From positions 1-38,994 of IMG/VR virus record IMGVR_UViG_3300030105_001516: a stretch of 38,994 nt of DNA; one strand, given 5' to 3'. The position numbers were made by a program, and so were the translations under genes. The notes under the pieces are model-generated. The model did not search any database. It had not been told where the DNA came from and saw only the letters and a program-made list of their open reading frames with translations. This document shows, piece by piece, positions 23,953 through 34,297 of the stretch (positions are counted from its first letter, which is position 1; every line of letters begins with the position of its first letter). The stretch is from a virus.

Positions 23953-25482
23953 ATGGGTCAAGCACAACAATTAGCCGGTCTTCAAACCTCTATGACTGCC
24001 ATGCTTGCCATAATGAAAGCGGCCACCCCTGCGATACAGGCCAATGCTAAGGCTATGGCGGATTTAGATAAGTCTACTAAAGATGCAGAGAAATCACTAA
24101 AAAGAACAGAGTCTTTTCTCGGTCGGTTTATTGGCACAGCAGAAAAAGGTATTCTAAGAAAACAAACTGGGGGTATGGGTTTCGTTCACCGCATGATGTA
24201 TGGGGTTAAGGGATATTTCATTACTAAAAACCGCTTGGATGGTATATTATCCGGTATTGATAAGTTTATTGTTAGGCCACTATCGGGTCTAAAAGACGAT
24301 GGGGAGAAACAAGGAATACTAGGAAAGGTATTTTTTGGGTTGGGGGGTTCCTATAGGAAAACAAAACAACAATTAGAAACGATAATGGATATTGCCACAG
24401 ATGCAGAACTAGATGTTTTCGGCCCACAGGTTTTCGGCCCAAAACAAAAAGGCGGGGGTGGACAGGCAAGAGAAAAAGTCAAAGGTGACATGAAGCAAAA
24501 ATTCATGAACGCTAAAGTAGTTAAGATGTCAATGAAATACTACACTATGGAAAAGAAATATGAAAAATTTAACACATTCTTGGCTTCAAAAGGCAAAAAA
24601 TGGATGAAGTCGGCAGGTTCGGCATTAAGGTCAGTAGGGGTAATGGGACTTATGTTTGTTAAATTTGCTATATTTGCCACACTTGCTTTAGCAGGAGTAT
24701 TCTTAGTATTGACATTTCTTAAAAAGGTGGGTGTTGATGGTGAGAAAATAAAAGAAATTGCGAAAGGTATGTGGAATATTATAACACATTTCGGAGGAGC
24801 AATATGGGATGCTTTAATCATAATGAAGGATGGATTTATGGATATGTATGATGCCTTTATGTCCGGTGATGTAGTTGCTTTCGTTTTGGCATGGCTTGAT
24901 GTTATATACGGCTTTATACTTGTAGTGTGGAATTTATTTTTAATGATAGCAATACCCTTATTTTGGGCTATGGTTTCTTTCCTAGAAACCGTGATAGTAG
25001 GTGTTAAGGGTGCAATTATGGATTGGATGTCCGACAAATGGGACACTGTTCATAAAATACTAAATGCACTTGCTATGGCTGGCACGATAGTAATGTTGAT
25101 TGGAGCGTTTGTTGCGGCATTTTTTACGGGTGCTTGGATTCCTGCACTTATAGCAATGATTGTTGGTGGTGTGATTGCTATAGTGTCATCACTTTTAGAC
25201 AACATCCTACCCTTTGCTGATGGAGGTTCTACAGGGCGTGGTATGTCTTTAGTTGGTGAAAGGGGGCCGGAATTAGTTAGACTACCTACTGGTTCTAGAG
25301 TCCATTCTAATGCCGAATCTAAACAAATGATGTCCGGTGGCGGAGGAAACAATATCACTGTAAATGTTCAAGGTAGAATAGGGGCATCCGATAGTGAACT
25401 GCGGCAAATTGCTACAAAAGTTAGTCAAATTATTAACAAAGAAATTAACCGAACAACTTCTTCAAGAGGATTAGGTGCTTAA
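23953..25482 (+). CDS. Tape measure protein
   Basis: A 509-residue protein directly after the chaperones. It has an N-terminal helical region with Ala/Lys repeats, basic linkers, and hydrophobic segments at about residues 233-257, 307-350 and 371-412. Near the C-terminus G-E-R-G-P-E-L-V-R-L-P-T-G-S-R-V (about 435-450) is the hallmark conserved in tape measure proteins. These set tail length and enter the host membrane during DNA ejection. At roughly 0.15 nm per residue the tail would be about 75 nm. No lysozyme or peptidase domain is seen. Start follows GAGGTG. Confidence 0.87.
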   Translation: MGQAQQLAGLQTSMTAMLAIMKAATPAIQANAKAMADLDKSTKDAEKSLKRTESFLGRFIGTAEKGILRKQTGGMGFVHRMMYGVKGYFITKNRLDGILSGIDKFIVRPLSGLKDDGEKQGILGKVFFGLGGSYRKTKQQLETIMDIATDAELDVFGPQVFGPKQKGGGGQAREKVKGDMKQKFMNAKVVKMSMKYYTMEKKYEKFNTFLASKGKKWMKSAGSALRSVGVMGLMFVKFAIFATLALAGVFLVLTFLKKVGVDGEKIKEIAKGMWNIITHFGGAIWDALIIMKDGFMDMYDAFMSGDVVAFVLAWLDVIYGFILVVWNLFLMIAIPLFWAMVSFLETVIVGVKGAIMDWMSDKWDTVHKILNALAMAGTIVMLIGAFVAAFFTGAWIPALIAMIVGGVIAIVSSLLDNILPFADGGSTGRGMSLVGERGPELVRLPTGSRVHSNAESKQMMSGGGGNNITVNVQGRIGASDSELRQIATKVSQIINKEINRTTSSRGLGA

Positions 25483-25484
25483 TC

Positions 25485-26165
25485 ATGGTAAATCTAGCAG
25501 GTGCAAATTTAGAACATGCAGTATTTTTGAAATTAGGTTCGTATAGCACTGCGGATTTGGTGACAAATACTATTCCGTTAAAGGTGACAAGTCTTTCAAT
25601 TTCTACTGCCAAAACAATTCCTTCGATGGAGGTTCCTTTTTCGGGCGCACTATCCGGTGAATCTGTTACTGCGGCACTTGATTTAGGAATGTCACAGAAA
25701 AGTGTATCATTGACTGGGTTTATTTTAGAAGACAGCATTACAAAGGCTTGGGCTGAAACTGGCGCACCCACTGGGTCTAAAACATATACTGCTATTGAAC
25801 TGGCGCAAATGATTCATTCTAGTGTAGACTCAACAGGACTACAAACATACCAAGCCATAAACGAATTAGTTTTCCTTTATGATTCTAAAGTAGATACCAA
25901 CGGCGACCAACGAGCCGCAACTCAAGTTATTCCTTTCACTTATGCTTCTAGAGGAGAGCGAAAAGAAAGAGACAATAGGGGTGCAATTTTATCCTCCGCT
26001 TTCCCCACAGACCAATTTTCTACAGGATTAAAGGGTTTTGTTCGTAGTTTTAACACCACTATAGATTCGGAAACTATTGATATTAGTTTCGATTTACAAT
26101 TTGAAATCGCTACAGTATTCCCTAGTGGAAACATCGCTACATCTATTGCAGATGCTATCTCTTGA
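25485..26165 (+). CDS. Probable distal tail / tail-tip protein
   Basis: A 226-residue all-beta-like protein just after the tape measure gene. Strand-rich text such as L-K-V-T-S-L-S-I-S-T-A-K-T-I-P-S-M-E-V-P-F and T-I-D-I-S-F-D-L-Q-F-E-I-A-T-V-F-P resembles tail-tip tube-fold proteins. This place is usually held by the distal tail protein that joins tube to hub. The family cannot be fixed by eye. The stop is fused to the next ribosome site (TGAGGTG). Confidence 0.58.
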   Translation: MVNLAGANLEHAVFLKLGSYSTADLVTNTIPLKVTSLSISTAKTIPSMEVPFSGALSGESVTAALDLGMSQKSVSLTGFILEDSITKAWAETGAPTGSKTYTAIELAQMIHSSVDSTGLQTYQAINELVFLYDSKVDTNGDQRAATQVIPFTYASRGERKERDNRGAILSSAFPTDQFSTGLKGFVRSFNTTIDSETIDISFDLQFEIATVFPSGNIATSIADAIS

Positions 26166-26174
26166 GGTGATATT

Positions 26175-27344
26175 ATGTATCGAGTATTGACAGGAAAACA
26201 GAGGAGTTTAGTGTTCCCTGTTATGTGTAATGCTCATGTAAAAATAGACTACTCGGACAATATACCTAAAGGGGCTGACAATACTCCGGCATCTAGTGAT
26301 GATGTAGTCTACGGGCTTTGGGATTTAAAAGATGCATTTACTATCGAGACTACTATTACTCCTTATGATGTGAATGGTTATGGTAGTGGCACTACATTGA
26401 ATATCCAAACCATAGAAAACTCTAAAAAAATACTTCCCGCAATAAATGGTTCGGCCACAGATACAAATTATTTATCACATTATTATTTATCGGAATCGGC
26501 TAAACTTACACATGAGATGAGAATTTTTCACAGCACTAAAGTTCAAGTTTCTTTAGTAAATGTTACCACACATAATCATAATCAACCCGCCGAATATAAA
26601 ATTAGATTTAAGTTGATTTTAGGTTCTACTACAAAGACATTGGATAGTCCTGTTTTAATCAAACCTTCTAGCGGAATAAATTGGCCTTTAGCAAACAACA
26701 CTACTAATTCTCTTACTAAGGGATTGTTTGATGCTGACGGAAAATATACACATTCGTTTGAAAGAACAACTCATAGCAGTGGGAATAATGGAACAACATT
26801 AGTATTTACTAGCCCTACATTAGCGGAAGCCAATTTTTACAACGGGCAGGAATTATTTATTTCTAATAATGGGATTCCCGAATCAATAGGGACTATAAAG
26901 CATGTAAGGGTTACTGGGGAAAGCAATGCATTACCTCCTGTTGAATTAAATACTAGTCAATCTACTGCATTAAACTCTACTGATATTTATGTAAAGACTT
27001 TACAACACCCTTCATATGTAGATAACTTTAACCATATTGCGGCAACATACGACGACAATAGTAAACTTATGTCTATCTATTTAGATAGTAGGTTAGTTGC
27101 TAGTGCAACACATGATGCCACAGGCTCAAACTTATTTGTATTTGACAAAGAAGATTTTTACTTAGGGGCTAATGGCACAGGGGGAAAAGGGGCCAACACT
27201 TCTGTTTCTAATAATCAATTTATGGGAGAACTACATGAATTTGCTATAAGTTCAATTGCCAAAAACAACTTCAATGTTTTTAATTTAACTCCTAGATATG
27301 CCAACACACTACTTTACTTTAGATTTGAAGAGGTGGATATATGA
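26175..27344 (+). CDS. Tail-tip protein with LamG/concanavalin-like domain
   Basis: A 389-residue beta-rich protein. Residues about 277-365 match the laminin-G/concanavalin-like pattern: H-I-A-A-T-Y-D then L-M-S-I-Y-L-D-S-R-L-V-A-S-A, D-F-Y-L-G-A-N-G, and M-G-E-L-H-E-F-A-I. Such domains bind glycans or proteins, so host surface recognition is a likely role. The N-terminal half is less clear and may attach to the tail tip. The stop overlaps the next ATG (ATGA). Confidence 0.72.
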   Translation: MYRVLTGKQRSLVFPVMCNAHVKIDYSDNIPKGADNTPASSDDVVYGLWDLKDAFTIETTITPYDVNGYGSGTTLNIQTIENSKKILPAINGSATDTNYLSHYYLSESAKLTHEMRIFHSTKVQVSLVNVTTHNHNQPAEYKIRFKLILGSTTKTLDSPVLIKPSSGINWPLANNTTNSLTKGLFDADGKYTHSFERTTHSSGNNGTTLVFTSPTLAEANFYNGQELFISNNGIPESIGTIKHVRVTGESNALPPVELNTSQSTALNSTDIYVKTLQHPSYVDNFNHIAATYDDNSKLMSIYLDSRLVASATHDATGSNLFVFDKEDFYLGANGTGGKGANTSVSNNQFMGELHEFAISSIAKNNFNVFNLTPRYANTLLYFRFEEVDI

Positions 27345-30300
27345 CTGTTTATGTTATGAGGAAAGGTTCTTCAATAAATCCTACGGTTGTTGCGACACTT
27401 GACAATGATGGGAATAATATTAACTTTGACTGCCCTACCAATCCTATTATTTGGAATGGAACAACTAGAGATGACACCTATAGGATGTTTGCATATATTT
27501 CTACGGATGATACACATGCATTAGCCGACGGTAGTTCTAGCAATCAAACATTTGTTCAACAATTACAAGGCAGTGATTCGGCAGGAACAGAATACGAAAA
27601 TTTAGAAAACACCGAAGGATATAAAATAAAATGTTATAGTGACTATGACTCTTTAGGTATTAGACTTAACGGGATAGACTTAACAACAAATGATTATTTT
27701 GTTTTGGTTCATTCCGATAACGGGTTGATGCATCACTTTGCTAAAATTACAGAAGTATTAACTGATGATATTGTAGGAGATACTTTTGAATTTGAGCCTA
27801 GGCTTGGTAAACAAATAGCAAAGGACACTAAGTTTATGGTTTTCAAGGGGCCAGTTGTAGATGTCACATCTATTATTGCTGTCTCAGCAGGGATAAGAAC
27901 AACAAACATAACTGCCGGTTCCACCACATACAGAATGAACAAATCATACATGTGTTCAAAACCCCACTTTTATTTCTATAACAATAGGCTGGATAAGAAA
28001 AACCAACTAGACCACAACACTAAATATTTTTTAAAATACGGCGACTCTACTATGTCCAGTGCAACTATAACTCCTGCGGATAATACTGCTTTTATTACCG
28101 TTCCCGACTATGCTTTTTCAATCAAAGATTACAGCCGATATTCGGTCAAGGGACTAATTGTAGATAATTTAAGATACCTAGACGACCCTATAAATGCGGC
28201 AAATGGCTCTAAACAAATATCTAATGAAGGATTAACTGCTGTAAATAATGACTTTACTTCTTACCACAAAAGTTTCCTTAATTCTAGAAGACCAACGACA
28301 AATCTTTCCGGTTCAATAACGGGTGGTTCGGTAATGCTCGGCCCAACTCGTTACCTTCACTATGCCTTTTCTCCTGCGAAAGCCAATGTCGCCCCTCATG
28401 TCGTTAGTAGCCGAATCCAAGAATCCGTCGGCGGGAGAGGGGGGTTCGGAGATGCAAAAATGATAGACACTCTACGAATCCTGCCATCTAAGATAGAGGC
28501 GTTTGATTCGTTTAGAATGCGTCATCAAGTCCACAGGGCGCACTTCTTTGAATGGTTTCCTTTGAAGGCAACGGTTTCAGCGAGGGTAGGTTCTACCAAC
28601 GAATATACTTTTTCTGTTGATGGAGACTATGATTTAACAAATCTATTGAGTGACAACGAAGAAGTTAGAGTTGGTGATAGGGTGTTGAGAGTTAGTGCTA
28701 GAGATGCTTTGAATACTACTGCTGATACCCAAGACATTACTTTTACGGGGGATAGTCGTTTAGATTCTTCTAAGGTATTTTCAGCAGGATATACATTGTC
28801 TAGTGGAGATAGATTATATCGCAGAGCCTTTAGTAGTTTAAACTCTACCCTCCTTACTACTTTTCCTATCATAGAAGGTAGAGAAAGTGACTTGAGGGTA
28901 GTGATAGTAGATACTAAATTTGAGGCTCTTGAGGCTACTGTTGCATCATCTAACTCAAACCAAAAACTCTTAACCTTAAGTTTCAATAATGCGGCTGGTG
29001 AAAAATACGGCTCTCCTTATTCCGCCTTAGAATATGTGGCTGGTGACTACCTTCTTGAAATAGAAAGATTTGATGGTGAAGTAGAACAGATAATAACTGA
29101 AAGAGAGAATGGACAAAACATGTTCAGCATCTCCGGTAGAGATAATTACTCTAAACTAATCTCTCCTGTAGTGAACAAGAATACTTTATTCTCCGAGGAC
29201 ATTGTTTATTCTAGTCAAAGTCCTTTTAATTCTTTAGAGAAGGTGGGGGAATTAGTTTCTTCTACTGCTTCAGATTTAACCTTTGATAGTAAAACATTTA
29301 CTTTAGATGTTGCTAAAATAAATAATGCGCCTGTTGCTGGTAATAAGTTATATGTAAAATATGTTAATGGTGTTATGGCATATCTAGGTGAAGTAGAAAG
29401 CACCGAAATTGTAAGTTTTCATACAGTAGTTACCTTGGAACATATGCCTCTTGCTCAAGCCCCATACACGACAACTAGTAATGAAATAGAAATTTGGAGA
29501 GAAGCAAATAAAAACTATATGTTTAACAAAGCATTGTCGTCTGACAATCAACTTTCTTCATTCACCACTTCATTAACAGGCAGTGCTAACAAAGGTCTAT
29601 TCTTTGAAAGTGGAATTAAAATCGCTGACGATTCAATTTTAATCGGCACCACTACCTCTCGCACTACAGAAACCGACACTAAGGCAGTAGGCTATCACAT
29701 ACACCATCCTTCTTCTGTAAGTCGAAAGGATGAACAGTTTCAAGCCCGATTAAGTGATGGTGGCACTAACTTTGAAACCTTTGATACTGTAAATACCTTA
29801 ATGGACTTTTCCGTTCTTAATGTTTCTACTGTTGAGGGTAAAACAACAATAGAGATTGCGCCATATTTACCTGTGACTCTTGGCAGGGCCGACCATAATG
29901 ACTATGATACTTATGACAACACTTACACTACTGTAGGGACAACCACTACGGCTTCAACTGTTTCGGAACTTACTGCAAATAAATGGCTAGATGTAGCACC
30001 TTCTACAGTTTCGACAATTAAAACAGTGGCTAAAGAAGGCTTACCTATCTATGTTAATTCTGTTTTTGCAGGATATTGTCTTCAAGTGGTGGCTTATGAA
30101 GGTGGTGGTAGTGCCGACACCTATAAAATATTCTTGGATAGGAGGTTTACAAACTATGCTTCGGGTGCTACAATTTCTGTATTAACTGCGGGTTCTTCGG
30201 GGCTGTCCGACTATGTTTCTAAAGACACTACTAATTTATATTTTATCAATGGGGCGCACTTACACGGAGGTAAGTATGTTTCGTTGCTAAACTCTCAATA

Positions 30301-33300
30301 TGGTAGTAATGCAGGGGATTATGAAAAACCAACATACTATAATTTTACTAGACCCACTACTTTACTTAGTAATGATTTGATGGGAACCTATGCTGAAAGA
30401 TTTGGCCCATCTCTTTTCAAACTAAATCACATAGAAAAAGGAGACTATAATAGGCAAAGCCAAACTATTGTTAGCGACCATTATAGGGCAAATACGCCAA
30501 CGGGTAGTCCTAAACAAATCGCTCTAAAAACCGACACTAATTATTATGGAGGGGGCAGCAAAATACAATACTATTCTTCGGCCTATAAAATGAGCCACGG
30601 ACAATTTAATGCTAGTGATGCAAGCGGGTATTTAACAACGGCACTTCAAAAAATACCAAGTCGTTTTAAAGAAACAGCACACCCTCATTTACCAATAGAA
30701 GAAAGAGGAACATACCCTGCCAATGGTTCATTGTTTTGGGACTACAATATCTATGAAGCCAGTCATTCTAAACCACTTGTATTTACTTCGGCTGACCCAA
30801 CTCAAGGAGGGCTAGTCAAAAGCAATTATTATAGTAAAGACTTCTTAGAACAAATAGACCCAAAAGTTGCTAGAATGTTTTTATTCGCTACTTCGGATTT
30901 ATTGCCATATTCTAAACTTAGAACGGATAGTTTGTTTTATTCAAACAGGGACTTGACTAAATTTAAGTTGTTTTTAATGAACGAACCAAACGAAGATGAG
31001 TTTTCAACAAAACAATCTAATTACGAGGGTTCGGGTTCTTCTAAGAAAATACTAGATACTGATTATCAAAGTGCAAATATTGTTGAATATGATGTAGATG
31101 ATATAACTAAATTAAAAACATTTGGAATGATGAGATTAACCGAATTAGTTTTTGATTCTACATTCAACCAAATAGATTCGGAAAACCTACCGGATAAAAA
31201 GAAAACACTAAGTAATTTTGTTTATAATTTTCATACTCTTGAAACAGTTAAGAATGCGTCGGCTACCGCATTAACTATTTCTTCGGCAACTGCTACTACA
31301 GTTGTAGTGAATGGAACACCTGTATTGTCGAGTGGTGATATTATTTGCGATTCAAGCGGTAATATGATTGGCGAAGTGTCAAGCGTTAGCACAGTTACAA
31401 TTACTCTAAAAACTCTAGCATATTCCGCTTCTGCTAATGTAGTGCTTACTGGTTCTAATTCCTTGCTTGCTACTGGTGGGCTATATAAAGCAACTCGACA
31501 TTCTAGCACTGTTAAGGGTCATGGAGAGGGTGATACATTTAACAACTTATTAGGTAAACCACACCCCTTAAAGGGCTTACTTCATGGCGGGATATACACT
31601 AGTGATGCTTTTACAAAAAGCATGACAGAAGTATTTACCGGCCCAACTAATGCAACAGGTAGTGGAACTTCTGTAAATGCCAACCATTTTAGTAATTTAG
31701 TTTTACCATTTACTTTTGGTTCGGCAACATTAAGCACTGATAAAACTGCACATTCTAGTTTATACTTCAAGGCATTAGACGCACTACCATACTCTAATGA
31801 AGCCCATGCTGATAGTGATGGTTTTTTACAATACGGTATCTTCGGAGTTGTATTTGATAGATTTAATATTGATGGAGGGACTACTGAACCTATGACTTCT
31901 TCGGGAACTGTAATGCCCCCTATTGATAACCTCCACTTAAGGAGTTATACTGGTGGGACTTTAGTAAATGCGGGTCTTTCTATTCGACCCAATGTGTTTA
32001 GACATCAATTCGGTGTAGACAATAATGGAACTAATTCTACAACTTCTAGTGCGGCTACAGATGCCGAAGGAATATACATGGGGTTCAAATTAAGAGTTGA
32101 ACTACCTACGAAAACTGCTACTCTCGATGGGCCTTCGGGAACTAGTAATTATCAATATATTTTAACTTCATCTGCCTACTCCTATTTGGATTATGTTAAA
32201 GACTTGACAGGTTGCTATTTGGTTTCGGAAAAAGGAACAGAACACGGAGAGGTTGGAACTAATGGTGTTGGAAATGTTGTCGCAGTAACCCAAACAATAG
32301 CAGAAGACGCTCAACCCCCTGCTATAAATAATATGATTCCTACAAATGTTGGATATGTTGTTACACATGAAATAGATACAGGCAACACTACCAAGAGACA
32401 TGTCATCTTAACCGACCAAGAGTTACCTGCCGGATATTATAGAGTGATGCAACCCAATCATACCTGCACTTACAGATTCACACCCGAAGAAATCAAACTC
32501 AATACTCTTTCTTCGGAATACACTAAAATGCCTTATGAAAATAAAACCTATAATGAAATCACTCCTTATTTAACCAAATACGAAAATTCGGCTAGAGTTA
32601 TAGATGTTCATGGAGGTAGCACTACTTTAAATGATACTGAAAATATAGGGCTTAACGAAGGGGTTCTTTCGATGTATGCTCTTGTAGATTTAGATGGTTT
32701 ACCCGCAAGTATTGGAACAACAAAACAGTGGGTTGTTGAACGGAACCCTGATTTAACCGTATATCAATTTTACAACAGTGACACTAAGTTTGCGGAAATT
32801 TCAAAAAACCTATGTATTAGTGACGGAGATACCACTTTTAAAACATCGGTCGAACTACAATATACGGGAACCTCTTTAGGAACTAATTTAAAATTCGGAA
32901 AGCATAAAGAAATTAAAGGGATAATGTCTTTATCCGAAACACTAACTATTACAACAAACCAAAACATAAAAGGAAACCCTAAGCGGGCCATGATAGGTTC
33001 AGTAGTTAGCATTTGTAATGAAACTGAAACACTATTAAACGACTTGCTGGAAGAGAATGACATAGAGTTTACTACTTCTTATACGAAGGATTATCCGTTA
33101 TTTATAGCACCTAACTATCAAGGTATTGATTTATTCAGTGCAATAAACTACCTAGTAGAAAAGAAGGATAAGAAATTAGTATATGAAGACAGCAAATTTT
33201 CTTTAACCGACAAAGGAACTACTGCCGAAGATTCTAAACTATTCATCACCGATAGAAATGATGACTTACATATCAAGGACTTCTCCAAACATAAAGTCAT

Positions 33301-33928
33301 GTTTGATTTCTATAATGAAGTAATTGTCTATGGTTCTAATGTCAAAGCGATTAGGAAAAACAGACAAAGCATAAAAGACAGGGGTAGAAAGACATTAGAA
33401 ATTGATGACGAAACCCTATCAACACAATCCGATGTTGATAAAAGGGCTGGCGAACTACTACACCTTCATTCTACGGATAATGAGAAACTTTCTATAGAGT
33501 TGGGCCACCTAAACATATCTCAAATCAAAGCAGGAGATACTGTAACTGTAGAATTGCTACAAGAGAATGTAGAAATTAGTGACTACATGATACTACAGAT
33601 GGAACATACAATGGAGGGTTTCATTAAATTAGAATTGGGTAAATTTAGTAAGGGGCTTTCGGATAGATTTGCCGAAATAGCACTTCATAATAAACGGACT
33701 ACTGCGGCCCTACGGCCAAAAATATTCAAAGAATCAAATGTTTCTATTTCCTTATTCGATAGTTTGACCCTAAATGAAATCAAACTTTTTATCCGTAAAC
33801 GGACTGGTGCTAGCGGGGGAACTTCTTTTAACATTGGGTTCTCACAGACAATTGGGTTCGGCGGAGTAGTTGGTTTTGGTTCCGGTGGCTCATTAACTGA
33901 AACTACAATAATGGAGACAGAACTATGA
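27341..33928 (+). CDS. Giant tail hub / tip protein, 2195 residues
   Basis: The largest gene in the window. The first ~1850 residues are multi-domain and beta-rich with many Thr/Ser/Asn/Tyr and no enzyme motif I can name. About 1860-2120 resemble a tail hub (gp27-like) region: alternating strands, F-Y-N-E-V-I-V-Y-G-S-N-V, then A-G-D-T-V-T-V-E-L and Y-M-I-L-Q-M-E-H-T. The end has a Gly/Phe-rich stretch (G-F-G-G-V-V-G-F-G-S-G-G). In siphoviruses the hub closes the tube and holds receptor-binding proteins. Start ATGA overlap with GAGGTGG upstream. Hub identity is moderate; receptor-binding parts are inferred. Confidence 0.68.
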   Translation: MTVYVMRKGSSINPTVVATLDNDGNNINFDCPTNPIIWNGTTRDDTYRMFAYISTDDTHALADGSSSNQTFVQQLQGSDSAGTEYENLENTEGYKIKCYSDYDSLGIRLNGIDLTTNDYFVLVHSDNGLMHHFAKITEVLTDDIVGDTFEFEPRLGKQIAKDTKFMVFKGPVVDVTSIIAVSAGIRTTNITAGSTTYRMNKSYMCSKPHFYFYNNRLDKKNQLDHNTKYFLKYGDSTMSSATITPADNTAFITVPDYAFSIKDYSRYSVKGLIVDNLRYLDDPINAANGSKQISNEGLTAVNNDFTSYHKSFLNSRRPTTNLSGSITGGSVMLGPTRYLHYAFSPAKANVAPHVVSSRIQESVGGRGGFGDAKMIDTLRILPSKIEAFDSFRMRHQVHRAHFFEWFPLKATVSARVGSTNEYTFSVDGDYDLTNLLSDNEEVRVGDRVLRVSARDALNTTADTQDITFTGDSRLDSSKVFSAGYTLSSGDRLYRRAFSSLNSTLLTTFPIIEGRESDLRVVIVDTKFEALEATVASSNSNQKLLTLSFNNAAGEKYGSPYSALEYVAGDYLLEIERFDGEVEQIITERENGQNMFSISGRDNYSKLISPVVNKNTLFSEDIVYSSQSPFNSLEKVGELVSSTASDLTFDSKTFTLDVAKINNAPVAGNKLYVKYVNGVMAYLGEVESTEIVSFHTVVTLEHMPLAQAPYTTTSNEIEIWREANKNYMFNKALSSDNQLSSFTTSLTGSANKGLFFESGIKIADDSILIGTTTSRTTETDTKAVGYHIHHPSSVSRKDEQFQARLSDGGTNFETFDTVNTLMDFSVLNVSTVEGKTTIEIAPYLPVTLGRADHNDYDTYDNTYTTVGTTTTASTVSELTANKWLDVAPSTVSTIKTVAKEGLPIYVNSVFAGYCLQVVAYEGGGSADTYKIFLDRRFTNYASGATISVLTAGSSGLSDYVSKDTTNLYFINGAHLHGGKYVSLLNSQYGSNAGDYEKPTYYNFTRPTTLLSNDLMGTYAERFGPSLFKLNHIEKGDYNRQSQTIVSDHYRANTPTGSPKQIALKTDTNYYGGGSKIQYYSSAYKMSHGQFNASDASGYLTTALQKIPSRFKETAHPHLPIEERGTYPANGSLFWDYNIYEASHSKPLVFTSADPTQGGLVKSNYYSKDFLEQIDPKVARMFLFATSDLLPYSKLRTDSLFYSNRDLTKFKLFLMNEPNEDEFSTKQSNYEGSGSSKKILDTDYQSANIVEYDVDDITKLKTFGMMRLTELVFDSTFNQIDSENLPDKKKTLSNFVYNFHTLETVKNASATALTISSATATTVVVNGTPVLSSGDIICDSSGNMIGEVSSVSTVTITLKTLAYSASANVVLTGSNSLLATGGLYKATRHSSTVKGHGEGDTFNNLLGKPHPLKGLLHGGIYTSDAFTKSMTEVFTGPTNATGSGTSVNANHFSNLVLPFTFGSATLSTDKTAHSSLYFKALDALPYSNEAHADSDGFLQYGIFGVVFDRFNIDGGTTEPMTSSGTVMPPIDNLHLRSYTGGTLVNAGLSIRPNVFRHQFGVDNNGTNSTTSSAATDAEGIYMGFKLRVELPTKTATLDGPSGTSNYQYILTSSAYSYLDYVKDLTGCYLVSEKGTEHGEVGTNGVGNVVAVTQTIAEDAQPPAINNMIPTNVGYVVTHEIDTGNTTKRHVILTDQELPAGYYRVMQPNHTCTYRFTPEEIKLNTLSSEYTKMPYENKTYNEITPYLTKYENSARVIDVHGGSTTLNDTENIGLNEGVLSMYALVDLDGLPASIGTTKQWVVERNPDLTVYQFYNSDTKFAEISKNLCISDGDTTFKTSVELQYTGTSLGTNLKFGKHKEIKGIMSLSETLTITTNQNIKGNPKRAMIGSVVSICNETETLLNDLLEENDIEFTTSYTKDYPLFIAPNYQGIDLFSAINYLVEKKDKKLVYEDSKFSLTDKGTTAEDSKLFITDRNDDLHIKDFSKHKVMFDFYNEVIVYGSNVKAIRKNRQSIKDRGRKTLEIDDETLSTQSDVDKRAGELLHLHSTDNEKLSIELGHLNISQIKAGDTVTVELLQENVEISDYMILQMEHTMEGFIKLELGKFSKGLSDRFAEIALHNKRTTAALRPKIFKESNVSISLFDSLTLNEIKLFIRKRTGASGGTSFNIGFSQTIGFGGVVGFGSGGSLTETTIMETEL

Positions 33929-34296
33929 TTACTGACGAGTTGAGAACAGTGCTATCTTCACACTTGAAGGCCGTCTATACAAAGGCTAGAATTGGTGTGG
34001 GTGGTAATTCTACTAGTCCATTGGCTATTGACTTAGATGTTCCTATTTTAGATGTGGCGGCATCGGCTTCTCAAAGCGATAATAATGTTATTGAGTTTAA
34101 ATTTACGGTAACGGGTGCGGCAATAGCGGGATATACAATAAGAGAAATTGCATTATTCAACAAACAATATAATAATTCGGCTGGTTCTACAATATTAGAA
34201 TATACCGAAATGCTTACTAGACTTTCTTTTGAGGGAATAGGGCCGTTTGCATCCGGTGAAGATGTAGATTTTTATGTAACGATAGAGGTTGAATGA
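33925..34296 (+). CDS. Tail-collar fibre N-terminal-like protein
   Basis: A 123-residue protein. The N-terminus resembles the conserved attachment domain of tail-collar fibres (residues beginning near L-R-T-V-L-S-S-H-L-K, then A-R-I-G-V-G-G and Y-T-I-R-E-I-A-L-F-N). That domain usually heads a long fibre; here it is a separate gene, ATGA-coupled to the hub gene and directly before a long fibre gene. It may be a baseplate adaptor for the fibre. Confidence 0.65.
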   Translation: MITDELRTVLSSHLKAVYTKARIGVGGNSTSPLAIDLDVPILDVAASASQSDNNVIEFKFTVTGAAIAGYTIREIALFNKQYNNSAGSTILEYTEMLTRLSFEGIGPFASGEDVDFYVTIEVE

Positions 34297-34297
34297 T

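Noticed and set aside
24540-25046. 168-residue open frame on the minus strand
   Set aside because: Antisense shadow of the tape measure gene.
21087-25482. Contractile tail (sheath) gene
   Set aside because: No sheath-like protein is seen between connector and tape measure, so a myovirus tail is not supported within this window; one elsewhere in the genome cannot be excluded.
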